IMG/VR virus record: IMGVR_UViG_3300043419_002673
Location: 1-41,706 of that record
DNA from: a virus
Length of the DNA stretch: 41,706 nucleotides
Reading direction: 5' to 3' (one strand)
In this document: in pieces, positions 15,940 through 23,696 of the stretch
How the letters are laid out: each line of letters starts with the position of its first letter
How positions within the stretch are numbered: position 1 is the first letter of the stretch
Translations under genes and position numbers: made by a program
The notes under the pieces: generated by a model
Databases searched by the model: none
What the model saw: the letters and a program-made list of their open reading frames with translations, nothing else
What the model was told of the DNA's origin: nothing

Positions 15940-16950
15940 CTAAAAAATAAGATCATCAAATGCTTTATCTAGCACTGACTCCTTGTTGGAATCGACTAAC
16001 CTTTTCTCTATAATACTCTTTACTGGAAATAAATCAGAATCTCCTATAAAGAGTGCGTGAGAAATATCCCAATGAGACATCTTCTGCATTTCTGCAAAAT
16101 GAGTTGCCAACCTTTTAATCATACTGTTGGTGCTCTCCTTTGTTACCACTTCTTGCTCATAGTTGTCGCTGGTGGTAATTTTAACCTTTACTCCAGCAGT
16201 AACGCCACCCCATTGAGAAATAGCGCCGAGCTTCTTGCACTCTGTCCAATAAGTATTGGAATCAGACATTACCTCTAGAGTCTTTTGATAAAGTTCTTTT
16301 GAGAACTCAAACTTTGTTTTCTCAAGATACTTAAAATGCCTGAGGGCTTGATACACTTTTGATGGAAGAGACTTCCTCATTAGGGAGGCATTATTGATGG
16401 TAAGTTGCTTTGAATTTAGTGACTCTAAGAATGAAGGGTGGATGATGAACTCACCCTTATGGATTGCAATAGAGCAAATTCCAAGATCAAAAGAAGAAAG
16501 GAGTGATTCTACGGAATCTTGTTTTTTGACGATACACTGAATCTGCTTTGGCTTTACCGACTTATTTAATTTCTTGCTTGACCAAGAATAAGTATTGGCC
16601 CAATCTGAAGATCTCTGAAGAGATAAGCTTTCTCCATCGCCAACAAAAATAGTATCTCCTCCTACCTTTCCCTTTTGAGGCTCAAACAGGGAAAGTAGTG
16701 CTGAATCCTGACAGTCTTTTGTCACCCAAAGATCCACATCAGAAAATGGAACCACTGCATTGGTAATTAGGTTTGATTTAATCAAAGATAATGATGGATT
16801 ATCTTTTAATCCAACAAGAGCCTCGCTTATCATATAGGCATTAAGTGCAAAACCACCTGCAATAATTAGCTCTTCATTTTCTGCTAATTCCTTTGGTAAA
16901 TATAGTTTTACCAAATCTACTATTAGTTTTGCATCTTTTTTGATAAACAT
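15940..16950 (-). CDS. Nucleotidyltransferase-fold protein
   Basis: 336 aa. The N-terminal part has IIAGGFALNAY (GG at 32-33), then SDVDLWV with D71 and D73, and a likely third acid D155 in FDLGICSIAI. This GG...DxD...D pattern marks the nucleotidyltransferase (Pol beta) superfamily, and the FDLG-x-C-S-IA strand is typical of a group seen in phages. The C-terminal half is helical with no recognised domain. Possible roles are nucleotidylation of RNA, protein or small molecule. It is divergent from the 16969 gene with 18 bp between the ATGs, too little for two full promoters. Confidence 0.75.
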   Translation of the reverse strand: MFIKKDAKLIVDLVKLYLPKELAENEELIIAGGFALNAYMISEALVGLKDNPSLSLIKSNLITNAVVPFSDVDLWVTKDCQDSALLSLFEPQKGKVGGDTIFVGDGESLSLQRSSDWANTYSWSSKKLNKSVKPKQIQCIVKKQDSVESLLSSFDLGICSIAIHKGEFIIHPSFLESLNSKQLTINNASLMRKSLPSKVYQALRHFKYLEKTKFEFSKELYQKTLEVMSDSNTYWTECKKLGAISQWGGVTAGVKVKITTSDNYEQEVVTKESTNSMIKRLATHFAEMQKMSHWDISHALFIGDSDLFPVKSIIEKRLVDSNKESVLDKAFDDLIF

Positions 16951-16968
16951 TTCAACTCCGAGGTTATA

Positions 16969-18270
16969 ATGAATAATTTAAATAGAATAAAAAGACTTAT
17001 TAAGAAAGCAAACGAAGAAAATGTGGCAGCTTGGCAAGAGGTATTTGATGCCGTCTCAAGCCCTGAGCTTCCACCCGGAATTATTGATGAAGATGTGATA
17101 AAAGAAACTGAGGAGGCTGTAGGCGAAATTATGTCTAAAATGGGCGAAGCACAGAAATCAGTTGATTCTATGAGCCCAGAAGAAAAGGCAAACTTAGCTG
17201 AGGGTGTCCAAGATCCTAACTTTTTAGAGCAGGCAAAAAATGCAGAAGGTAAGGTTGCCGCATCGCTTTTGATGGATACTCTTTTTGTCAAAATAGCATC
17301 AAAATACTTTGGAAAAAAAGATGCAACTAAAATAATAAGAGAGATAAATACATATAAAAATCTTTATACCTCAAATATAAAAATTGCATCTCAAAATAGT
17401 CCAGAAAGAATTTTGCTAGAAAAAGAAGCAGCAATGATGCTGATGTTTTCTGATGAAAATTATTTAAAGTCTAGTGATTTGGTTAAAATTTCAGCCAAAT
17501 ATTCTTCGGGGCTTATAAAAAATGCCGAAGGTGGGACTTCCATTTGGCAAAGCGTAAAAAATATAGGATCTGAAGTTGCCAGTATTGGCGGCAAAGCCCT
17601 TAGTGGTGTTGGAAGTGGGATTGCTTCAGTTGGAAGAGGTATAAAATCTACTTTTAAATTTCTTTGGAAGTATCTTCCATTTATTGGTGTCATTTGGGCG
17701 GCTTATGATGGCTATAAAGCATATCAAAATAGCCAAAAGTCACTTGAGGGAATAAGGCAACATTTTTCAGATCTTGGAAGTGAAGACTCAATAATAAGTC
17801 CTGATTACATCAAAAAATTAATTGAAAAGTTTAAAAACTCTCCAGAGAGATTATTGAGGGTTACAAATCTAAATAAAGTTGCTGGATTTTATGCAAAAAA
17901 TATTCTAAAACTTTGGTATTCAGTAGCTTGGTTTATATCGGATCTAATAACCTCAGTTGGCATAGTTCTTACTGCTGCAACCGGTGGGGCACTCGCTCCA
18001 GTCTTTGTAATAATAGCTACAGTATTAGGAGTAGGAAGTGCAGCCGGAATTATATCTTTATCATGGTTTGATACTGGAATAAAAGACTTTATTAGCAATA
18101 GCCATGAAATATCTTCTATTTGTGTTTCACATTTAGAAGGAAGAGAGTCAGAAAATCTTTCTGAAGAAAAATCAGATCTTATGGCATCCAATAGATCTGG
18201 TGGCAATATGACGGACGAGCAGGCTATGGCCGAATATAATAAGTTTATGAATTCATTGAATTACGCCTAA
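16969..18270 (+). CDS. Putative virion protein with membrane-spanning segments
   Basis: 433 aa, not recognised. It begins MNNLNRIKRLIKKANEEN, a short amphipathic Lys/Ala-rich start shared in style with other long plus-strand proteins here. A Gly/Ser-rich stretch (residues 190-225) leads to hydrophobic segments at about 230-250 (WKYLPFIGVIWAAYDGY) and 315-366 (three possible helices). Proteins with this build in large phages are often injected or membrane-penetrating virion components; that is inference. GAGG lies 6 nt before the ATG. It is the only gene of its transcript, closed by the 18281 terminator. AT-rich like its neighbours. Confidence 0.7.
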   Translation: MNNLNRIKRLIKKANEENVAAWQEVFDAVSSPELPPGIIDEDVIKETEEAVGEIMSKMGEAQKSVDSMSPEEKANLAEGVQDPNFLEQAKNAEGKVAASLLMDTLFVKIASKYFGKKDATKIIREINTYKNLYTSNIKIASQNSPERILLEKEAAMMLMFSDENYLKSSDLVKISAKYSSGLIKNAEGGTSIWQSVKNIGSEVASIGGKALSGVGSGIASVGRGIKSTFKFLWKYLPFIGVIWAAYDGYKAYQNSQKSLEGIRQHFSDLGSEDSIISPDYIKKLIEKFKNSPERLLRVTNLNKVAGFYAKNILKLWYSVAWFISDLITSVGIVLTAATGGALAPVFVIIATVLGVGSAAGIISLSWFDTGIKDFISNSHEISSICVSHLEGRESENLSEEKSDLMASNRSGGNMTDEQAMAEYNKFMNSLNYA

Positions 18271-18280
18271 ATATTCTGAC

Positions 18281-18311
18281 AAAAGCCCCGCTATTTTCTA
18301 GCGGGGCTTTT
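18281..18311. terminator. Bidirectional intrinsic terminator
   Basis: AAAAGCCCCGCTA and TAGCGGGGCTTTT form a perfect 13-bp stem with a 5-nt loop between the convergent genes ending at 18270 and 18329. Confidence 0.92.
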
Positions 18312-18328
18312 CTATTTGCCAATCTCCA

Positions 18329-18724
18329 TCAAGAGAGCTTTTCTTCAATAACTAGAAACTCTTTTGTATCCCAAGAAAAACTAGTCCCATCGAGAAGAAG
18401 TTTTGCCATACTTTTTGCAAAATCAACTTGTAACTTTAAATCTTTCATTTCTGAATTCAAGTCTTGGATCTTTGAGACAAAATCGGCGGGGCTAGTACCA
18501 GCTGCAACGGAAAAGAAGGAGATATAATCTTCCTTTGTTGCGACCGTTATTTCTCCCTTAGACTTTTTTACCGGCCTACAGATAACAAGCTCTTTTCCTG
18601 CTGGCAGCTCATTACGCTCTTCCCAGCCAACAAGAACTTTCCCGTCCTTCTCTGGTGGTAACTGACGATAGCCAAGAATTTTATCTACCTTGTATGTCTT
18701 TAAAATCTTAGGTAATGTTGCCAA
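18329..18724 (-). CDS. Hypothetical protein (about 131 aa)
   Basis: Not recognised. The frame opens at ATG 18736, but TTG 18724 is preferred because GGAGG lies 4-5 nt before it and the ATG has no site. It starts MATLPKILKTYKVDKILGYR; a central part (ITVATKEDYISFF) is followed by a coiled helix (IQDLNSEMKDLKLQVDFAKSM). There is no membrane or signal segment. It overlaps the upstream Cys-rich gene and is read in the same transcript. Confidence 0.65.
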   Translation of the reverse strand: MATLPKILKTYKVDKILGYRQLPPEKDGKVLVGWEERNELPAGKELVICRPVKKSKGEITVATKEDYISFFSVAAGTSPADFVSKIQDLNSEMKDLKLQVDFAKSMAKLLLDGTSFSWDTKEFLVIEEKLS

Positions 18725-19376
18725 CTTTTCCTCCAATCTTCTTTAGGGTTGCTGCATTACCATGCACTTCAAACATTACCGTCTTGTCAGATGTTTTAGC
18801 ATCAACACGACAAAGGGTACAATCGTTGCAGGTAATGTCTTTTTTACCCTCTACTCCGTGACGGGCTGGACACATAAAAGCCTTCTCGCCATTAGGCAGA
18901 GAAATTGACTTTGCAGTACCCTTAGGAACAATTAGTGTGGCAGACCAACCCTTAGAGCGAGCCTCCATCACCTCCTCAACATTGGCACAGGAAGCTCTAA
19001 AATAGCCCTTAAGGGGCTGAGCCTCTTCCGCCTTCCAATGGTGAGTATAGCCTACATTGATTAGCCCCTCGCCCTCAATAACGCGGCACTCCATTAGGGT
19101 TTCTTTTACATCGCCAACAATGTCTCCAGCAATACGGTGCCGAACGATTCTTGTGGTGTGAAGCCTCTCTCCAAGGGCATCAACAAGTGTCTTGATCTTT
19201 ATAGTTCCTTTATCAATCTTTGAAGAAAGAATGTTGAGGTAGAACAATGACCATGCGTAACAACCCCCTTCTTTTAGTGAGCAGGAATCTGGACATGACT
19301 CCTTAGTAGAATAGGAGGCCACAACCGGGCCAGTCTTACTGTCGCGACTTGAACTTACCCAATGTACTTTTCGCAT
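18708..19376 (-). CDS. Cys-rich phage protein (DUF7227-like)
   Basis: About 222 aa from ATG 19376 (MRKVHWVSSSRDSKTGPV). The start of the mature core reads CPDSCSLKEGGCYA, a motif common in a family of phage proteins of unknown role. More Cys follow: C in ASCANVEE, MCPARHGV, and C-N-D-CTLC-R near the C-terminus. These resemble metal or iron-sulphur ligands. The frame is open back to a TTG at 19406, but that TTG overlaps a promoter-like TTGACG (19401-19406) with TAATAT 17 bp further on (19378-19383), so ATG 19376 is more likely and the leader would be very short. Function unknown. Confidence 0.75.
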   Translation of the reverse strand: MRKVHWVSSSRDSKTGPVVASYSTKESCPDSCSLKEGGCYAWSLFYLNILSSKIDKGTIKIKTLVDALGERLHTTRIVRHRIAGDIVGDVKETLMECRVIEGEGLINVGYTHHWKAEEAQPLKGYFRASCANVEEVMEARSKGWSATLIVPKGTAKSISLPNGEKAFMCPARHGVEGKKDITCNDCTLCRVDAKTSDKTVMFEVHGNAATLKKIGGKVGNIT

Positions 19377-19434
19377 AATATTATTACCTAGTTTAATGAC
19401 CGTCAAAGCTAATATGCTGTAACGGTCGGGTTAT

Positions 19435-20022
19435 TTAACCATCGTTTTGCTCTAGATACAAAACAGCTTTTTGTAATACATCAAGGCTATCTTTTAATTG
19501 CCCAATTCCCATGTTGCATGGATGACAAAGAAGTCCTCTGATTTTTCCAGTATTATGATTGTGATCTACAACCAAAACTCTCTGATCTGGTCTCCTAAAC
19601 TCACCGCAGATTGCACAGCAGCCATTCTGCTCAGAGAGCATTTTATCATATCCTTCGACGGTTAGAATTATTCCACGCCTCTTCCATTCTGCCGGTCTAC
19701 CGCGACCTGTCTTATAGTCTTTCTCTCTGGCTGAGATTGCCTCTTTATTATTCTTGCGATATTCTGCGGCTTCCTCTTTCTTTTTCTGCTTGTTTACTGG
19801 ATCTGCCCTGCGTATTGCTCGTCTTGCATTTCTATTTTTACGTTCTTCCTCTAGTTGCTCTGGAGTAAGCCTAGATATTCTAGCCAATCTTACTTCTTTT
19901 ATGCGTTCCTTATCTGCTACCTTATATTTTTCTGCATCTCTCTTCTTAATTCTTTCTTTGTTTTTTCTATGATATTCTCTCTGATATTCTCTTTGTTTTT
20001 CTTTTCTTTCCTCATCGGTCAT
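19435..20022 (-). CDS. Endonuclease VII-type HNH protein with basic helical N-terminus
   Basis: 195 aa. Residues 1-110 are a highly charged Lys/Arg/Glu helix (REYQREYHRKNKERIKKRD). The C-terminal domain has CAICGE, then VVDHNHNTGKIRGLLCHPCN, the signature of recombination endonuclease VII/His-Me fingers (CxxC ... DHdH ... G-x-R-G-LLC-x-x-CN). Enzymes of this type resolve branched DNA or act as homing endonucleases. It stands alone between a double hairpin upstream and the Cys-rich gene downstream. An AT-rich promoter-like element (CTATTACTTTTTTAATATAG) lies about 55 bp upstream. Confidence 0.88.
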   Translation of the reverse strand: MTDEERKEKQREYQREYHRKNKERIKKRDAEKYKVADKERIKEVRLARISRLTPEQLEEERKNRNARRAIRRADPVNKQKKKEEAAEYRKNNKEAISAREKDYKTGRGRPAEWKRRGIILTVEGYDKMLSEQNGCCAICGEFRRPDQRVLVVDHNHNTGKIRGLLCHPCNMGIGQLKDSLDVLQKAVLYLEQNDG

Positions 20023-20069
20023 ATATAATCCGGTAATAAGGCAGATATTTATTATCTTTTATATTACGG

Positions 20070-20090
20070 ACTATATTAAAAAAGTAATAG
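20070..20090 (-). promoter_or_regulatory. AT-rich promoter-like element upstream of endonuclease gene
   Basis: CTATTA (20085-20090), C then a run of T, then AATATAG on the minus strand. It closely matches the element before the 24667 gene. It overlaps the tail of a terminator hairpin, so it may simply be a terminator U-tract; the recurrence is what makes it suspicious. Confidence 0.35.
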
Positions 20091-20130
20091 AAAAGACCCC
20101 ACTGATTTTAGTATTTGCTGGTCTTTTCTA
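20088..20130 (-). terminator. Terminator-like hairpin
   Basis: TAGAAAAGACC pairs with GGTCTTTTCTA (11 bp, 21-nt loop), followed on the minus strand by TTACTTTTTT. It is the second of two hairpins behind the 20182 gene. Confidence 0.6.
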
Positions 20131-20143
20131 CATCCACGGAAAA

Positions 20144-20170
20144 TGCCGGAGAGGGGATACCTCTCCGGCA
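20144..20170 (-). terminator. Intrinsic terminator
   Basis: TGCCGGAGAGG and CCTCTCCGGCA form an 11-bp GC-rich stem with a 5-nt loop, followed by TTTTCC on the minus strand, 12 bp after the stop at 20182. Confidence 0.85.
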
Positions 20171-20181
20171 GGTTTATTCAA

Positions 20182-20436
20182 TCACTCTGTTGGAAGGTAC
20201 TGATTCAAAAATGTTTGAAGGGCACGGGCCTCTCTTACTGTCATCTTAATTACCGACTCAGAACGTGAGTCTGGAACGGTAATGGTGAGTCGATTAGAAA
20301 GCTTCTTCTTTCCAATGGTATCACGAGAGAGTCGAACTCGGAATCCAGAAAAGTCTCGGCTAACAACCTTCTCTCGCTCTGCAAGAGCGGGAACCTTGCG
20401 GCGCGTCTCTGTCTGCTGTGTTGTCTCGGTATTCAT
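20182..20436 (-). CDS. Small basic hypothetical protein (84 aa)
   Basis: Not recognised. The N-terminus is polar and Thr/Gln/Glu-rich, then Arg/Lys-rich beta-like segments (FRVRLSRDTIGKKKLSNR) and a C-terminal helix (REARALQTFLNQYL). The alternating basic strand pattern would suit nucleic-acid binding but no family is evident. A GGAGG site precedes the ATG. It is the last gene of the transcript stopped at 20144-20170. Confidence 0.7.
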   Translation of the reverse strand: MNTETTQQTETRRKVPALAEREKVVSRDFSGFRVRLSRDTIGKKKLSNRLTITVPDSRSESVIKMTVREARALQTFLNQYLPTE

Positions 20437-20445
20437 ATTTCCTCC

Positions 20446-20616
20446 TTAAAAAAGCTTCTTGATTCGAACGTAAGATTTGCCTTCTTTCTTCATCTTTTCT
20501 ACAAGCTCGGTAATGCTTGGACCAACTTCTTCTACTGCCGGACTCTCTACTGAAGTCTCGGCGGTTACTACCTCTACCTTATCCTCTGACTGGGCTACCT
20601 TCTTTGACTTTGCCAT
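20446..20616 (-). CDS. Small hypothetical protein (56 aa)
   Basis: The frame opens at 20688, but AGGAG lies 6-7 nt before ATG 20616, giving MAKSKKVAQSEDK. The first 30 residues are Val/Glu/Ser-rich and probably disordered; the end (ELVEKMKKEGKSYVRIKKLF) is a basic helix. Not recognised. It lies 9 bp upstream of the 20182-20436 gene and 16 bp after the previous stop. Confidence 0.65.
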   Translation of the reverse strand: MAKSKKVAQSEDKVEVVTAETSVESPAVEEVGPSITELVEKMKKEGKSYVRIKKLF

Positions 20617-20632
20617 TCTAAACTCCTTTTTC

Positions 20633-20917
20633 TTAGTTATTTTCTGTTTGGGACTTTGGATTACCGATCCATCCACGATTCTGACCAACTACATAAACTG
20701 ACCTCTGATGGGACTTCTGCTTTCCTCCAATCAGATGATCTAGCAGTTTGCCGTGAATTTCATCGGGTGAAACATTATGTTGCTTTGCATATCTCTCCAT
20801 TGAGGTCATGAGGATTTCTTCTGCAATTAGAAATCCTTCTTCTGGAGAGACTTTTTTCTCATTAAGAAGAGAAAAAAGCTCCAACATAATTTCCTCTATT
20901 CTATCCTGCTTAGGCAT
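20633..20917 (-). CDS. Hypothetical helical protein (94 aa)
   Basis: The frame is open from 21031, but the first part overlaps the upstream gene out of frame; ATG 20917 (MPKQDRIEEIMLELFSLL) overlaps the upstream stop by 8 nt and is the likely start. It is predicted helical through residue 60, then ends with polar SQRSVYVVGQNRGW-like residues. Not recognised; no membrane segment. Confidence 0.6.
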   Translation of the reverse strand: MPKQDRIEEIMLELFSLLNEKKVSPEEGFLIAEEILMTSMERYAKQHNVSPDEIHGKLLDHLIGGKQKSHQRSVYVVGQNRGWIGNPKSQTENN

Positions 20918-21152
20918 TTCCAAGCCAGCCTCGCTCGGACTCAGATAGAAAGACCACATCATTAATGTGGCAGCTACCCTGTCCTGTGCGAGAGCGGTAA
21001 GAAATAACGCTTGACTTATGAAGAACTCCAATTACAAGACCGCGAACCTTTCCGTCATCGGTCTGGACTAGAATTGCATCGCCTACGCTAAAATCTGAAA
21101 TGTGAAAGCAGCCAAACTCATCATAACCTGGAATAAAAGTTGTATTTTCCAT
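20910..21152 (-). CDS. Hypothetical protein (80 aa), SH3-like
   Basis: Begins MENTTFIPGYDEFGCFHI. The segment FSVGDAILVQTDDGKVRGLVIGV is like a small five-stranded beta barrel of the KOW/SH3 kind, as in several phage proteins. A weak AGGA-type site lies upstream. No named family. The 104 bp upstream (21153-21256) are AT-rich with a poor promoter match (TTGTGA, 17 bp, TCTTAT) and nothing else I can support. Confidence 0.65.
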   Translation of the reverse strand: MENTTFIPGYDEFGCFHISDFSVGDAILVQTDDGKVRGLVIGVLHKSSVISYRSRTGQGSCHINDVVFLSESERGWLGNA

Positions 21153-21256
21153 TATCTTTTTCCTTTTGAAATTTAAAACTATTGAAAATTATCTTGAGCT
21201 AATTAAAACATAAGACAAAAATTAAAGCTAAGTCACAATTTCTCCGGGGCTTGAGG

Positions 21257-22072
21257 TTATTTCTGTATTGCTGGAACCCAATATGTTGTCCTTCCGTCTT
21301 TTGTTTCCAGTCTTTGAACTTTATTTCCTGCGGGGTCTTGATCATTACCGTAGATCAAAAATCGCGATTTAAAGCTTCCGGCGTTGCCGTAAACGTCGCG
21401 GTACGTCCTTATCGTCGATCCACCTGAATTATACGAGGTGGATAAGATTTTGTCTATAGAATCTTGCAGGTCGATGATTTCTTTTTCAGAGAGCGAACTG
21501 CAAGTCCTTAGTGGGGAGATTCCTGCCAAATAGAGGGCTTCTGCCTTGACGTAATTTCCTACGCCAGAGATCGCTTTTTGATTCATAAGAAACTCTGGAA
21601 GAGTTTTCTCTTTTTGCTTTTTTACAATCTTTAGAAAATCTTCCCTGCTTGGTGGAGCAGATAACATATCTGGACCTAAGCTTTTTAGCTTCTTCTTCAT
21701 TTCATCTTCAGAAAAAATGAAGTGCATAGTTCCAAAGTTTCTAATATCTGAAAAGAAAATTTCTTTTCCACCAGAAAGCTGGAATTTTATTCTGGAGTGT
21801 TCTAATTTCACTTTTGACCAAGAGCCTGACATACCCAGAGTATTCCAGATGAATAATTCTGGTAAATCAAACTCAAACCAGATAAATTTACCTTTGCAGG
21901 AGACTGCTTTAATCTTCTTTTCTTCTGCTAGATTTAAAAACTGACTCATTCCAACGGGAGAGCCATGAGTCTTGTATCTACCGGATAAAATCTCTATATT
22001 TTCTATTGTCTTATCATAGAGCAGTTCGTTTAGCTGAACAGCTATTCTTTTTACTTCTGGACCTTCTGGCAT
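21257..22072 (-). CDS. Fpg/Nei-family DNA glycosylase with zincless finger
   Basis: 271 aa. Starts MPEGPEVKRIA, with the catalytic Pro2 (Schiff base) and Glu3. Lys60 in SCKGKFIWF matches the conserved lysine, and ISGVGNYVKAEALY is the helix-two-turn-helix block (GxGNxYxxE). In place of the usual four-Cys zinc finger the C-terminus reads YGNDQDPAGNKVQRLETK then DGRTTYWVPAIQK: no Cys, but the conserved Arg and hairpin remain, as in the zincless finger of NEIL1 and some viral Nei. The enzyme removes oxidised bases and nicks the DNA. It is a partner in repair with UvdE two genes upstream. Confidence 0.9.
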   Translation of the reverse strand: MPEGPEVKRIAVQLNELLYDKTIENIEILSGRYKTHGSPVGMSQFLNLAEEKKIKAVSCKGKFIWFEFDLPELFIWNTLGMSGSWSKVKLEHSRIKFQLSGGKEIFFSDIRNFGTMHFIFSEDEMKKKLKSLGPDMLSAPPSREDFLKIVKKQKEKTLPEFLMNQKAISGVGNYVKAEALYLAGISPLRTCSSLSEKEIIDLQDSIDKILSTSYNSGGSTIRTYRDVYGNAGSFKSRFLIYGNDQDPAGNKVQRLETKDGRTTYWVPAIQK

Positions 22073-22081
22073 AGAAAATTC

Positions 22082-22384
22082 CTATTTGTTAGAGAAGCTT
22101 TCTGGACAACTTGGATGATGAGCGAGAAGTTTAACTATATTCCACCTTATCTCTCTAATATTTGTCGTATTAGAATACGAAAAATAATTATAGGTGGAAC
22201 GCTGTAAATTCTTTTCTAGCCGACTAGAAGAAACGGCTCTCCCAAAGCTTTTAGAAAATGAATCTTTGTCAGAGCAAAATGCAGCATCCCACACTACAAT
22301 GCCATGCACATCATCAACCTTAAAGGCAATAGAGACTGGCGAAGAACCTTCTCTATAATGAAAAAAATAAGTCCTGCTCAACAT
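22082..22384 (-). CDS. Hypothetical protein (100 aa)
   Basis: Not recognised. Begins MLSRTYFFHYREGSSPVSIAF; a beta-rich first half is followed by a helix-loop segment rich in Ser/Arg (FGRAVSSSRLEKNLQRS). There is no signal peptide. It lies 9 bp upstream of the Fpg gene in the UvdE-led transcript. The role is unknown; location with repair genes is the only hint. Confidence 0.6.
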   Translation of the reverse strand: MLSRTYFFHYREGSSPVSIAFKVDDVHGIVVWDAAFCSDKDSFSKSFGRAVSSSRLEKNLQRSTYNYFSYSNTTNIREIRWNIVKLLAHHPSCPESFSNK

Positions 22385-22434
22385 TTTTCCTCTAGAAAAT
22401 TCTACCGGATTGCCAGCTTAAAAAATAAAATTTA

Positions 22435-22647
22435 TTACTTTGAAAGGTGATCGCCAATTCTATTATAGAGTTCTTCTAATTGATCTTCTGTAAGATCGTC
22501 AACTAATGACTCAAAAACTTCATCTACTTGAAGATCTGATTCTGAAAATCCTTCTTCAAAATCTTCTTCGTCATATTCTCCGTAACCAAAAGAATCATCC
22601 CCTTCTTCATCAGAAAAGAAATCATCGTCATCATCATAGCTAGACAT
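22435..22647 (-). CDS. Very acidic small protein (70 aa)
   Basis: 29 of 70 residues are Asp or Glu and only two are Lys/Arg. The run DDDDDFFSDEEGDDSF opens the protein and a short helix (DQLEELYNRIGDHL) closes it. It is not recognised. Extreme negative charge and small size are seen in DNA-mimic proteins such as anti-restriction factors and in RNA polymerase delta-like tails, but composition alone does not prove either. It lies directly behind uvdE in the same transcript, with an AGGAG-type site before the ATG. Confidence 0.75.
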   Translation of the reverse strand: MSSYDDDDDFFSDEEGDDSFGYGEYDEEDFEEGFSESDLQVDEVFESLVDDLTEDQLEELYNRIGDHLSK

Positions 22648-22670
22648 ATTGTCTCCTTTCCTTAATTATC

Positions 22671-23600
22671 TCATGTAGTAGATTTTACTAAGGAAAGATA
22701 ATTTAATAAAGCAAGATCCTTCATTTTTGCTTCGATCATTACATCGATCTCTAATCCATAGGTCAAAATCTCCTTTTTAATATAGTCAGAGTGAGCCTGT
22801 GGCTTAATTTTAGGATCTCCGCGCTCTTCAGAAAGAGATTCGGAATAATGAATTACCGGTCTAATTCCTGTCGGCCAAGTAGAAGCCGCCAAATTCATAG
22901 CCTCTTCTTGGGTAAGCCCTCCATCACAAAATAGGTGATGGTGTTGATCATGAACGATTGGTATTCCGGTATGAGGGTAAAGATCTTCTACCAACTCTTT
23001 AGTGGAATAAAGTGAGGCTTTATCATCATTTTCTACTGTCAGTCTTGACTTAACAGAATCTGGAAGTCTAGAGAAATTCTTAATAAAGCGAGCAACTGCT
23101 ACTTCTTTCTCTCCGTAGGCTCCACCAAGATGGATATTGATCTTTGCATCATGAGTTCTTGGTAGACCTAAGAAATCAAAAACCTCTCCGTGAATTCTAA
23201 GATCGGTAATTGTATTCTGCACTACAGACTCTGAATCGGAACAAAGCTTATTGAATGGGCCGGGATGAGAGGTGATTCTCATGCCATGCTGTCTGGCAAA
23301 ATCTCCGGCAGTTTTAAGTGCTAGCGAAATCTCATCAAAATCCTTGAGGGCAGAGATTTGATATTCCGATGCCCAAGGAAAAAGATTGGATGATAGTCTA
23401 AAGAAGAAGATTCCATTTTCCAAATTTGTTTTTAGAATCGGTAGCAAGTCTCTGCAATTTTGCAGGGCCAACTCTGAGGCATAATCTACACCTTTTTGAT
23501 CGAAAGTCTTTCGAATCATTGTTCGATTAGTGGATGGTGCAGACTTTCCCATCTTCTGCTCTAGAAAACTGGAAATACAAGCGTAACCGTAGCGAACCAT
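22671..23600 (-). CDS. uvdE: UV-damage endonuclease UvdE (UVDE)
   Basis: 309 aa TIM-barrel protein. Begins MVRYGYACISSFL, has FFRLSSNLFPWAS, RITSHPGPFN, INIHLGGAYGEK, LTVENDDKA, PIVHDQHHH and VIHYSES, the metal-ligand His/Glu/Asp set of UVDE in family order. The enzyme nicks DNA 5' of pyrimidine dimers using metal ions. The own promoter (23620-23648) gives a 13-nt leader with AGGAG before the ATG. Together with the downstream glycosylase it gives the phage a repair module. The call is firm. Confidence 0.92.
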   Translation of the reverse strand: MVRYGYACISSFLEQKMGKSAPSTNRTMIRKTFDQKGVDYASELALQNCRDLLPILKTNLENGIFFFRLSSNLFPWASEYQISALKDFDEISLALKTAGDFARQHGMRITSHPGPFNKLCSDSESVVQNTITDLRIHGEVFDFLGLPRTHDAKINIHLGGAYGEKEVAVARFIKNFSRLPDSVKSRLTVENDDKASLYSTKELVEDLYPHTGIPIVHDQHHHLFCDGGLTQEEAMNLAASTWPTGIRPVIHYSESLSEERGDPKIKPQAHSDYIKKEILTYGLEIDVMIEAKMKDLALLNYLSLVKSTT

Positions 23601-23619
23601 GCTTTCTCCTTGCCCCTAT

Positions 23620-23648
23620 AAGCTAATCACGGGGAGGGCTATCGTCTA
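23620..23648 (-). promoter_or_regulatory. Promoter of the uvdE transcript
   Basis: TAGACG (23643-23648), a 17-bp spacer ending CCGTGAT, TAGCTT (23620-23625), then ATAGGGGC. The predicted start near 23613 leaves a leader of about 13 nt and no hairpin. Confidence 0.65.
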
Positions 23649-23696
23649 CAGGATTTTAAAAACCTACGAATTTTTTTTCATAAGCAGAGAAGAAAC

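Noticed and set aside
21153-21256. Promoter TTGTGA / TCTTAT before 21152
   Set aside because: One weak match in AT-rich DNA without the conserved spacer or a start-site hairpin.
22435-22647. Annotation as a firm anti-restriction DNA mimic
   Set aside because: Only the composition supports it; no sequence likeness to Ocr or other known mimics was recognised.
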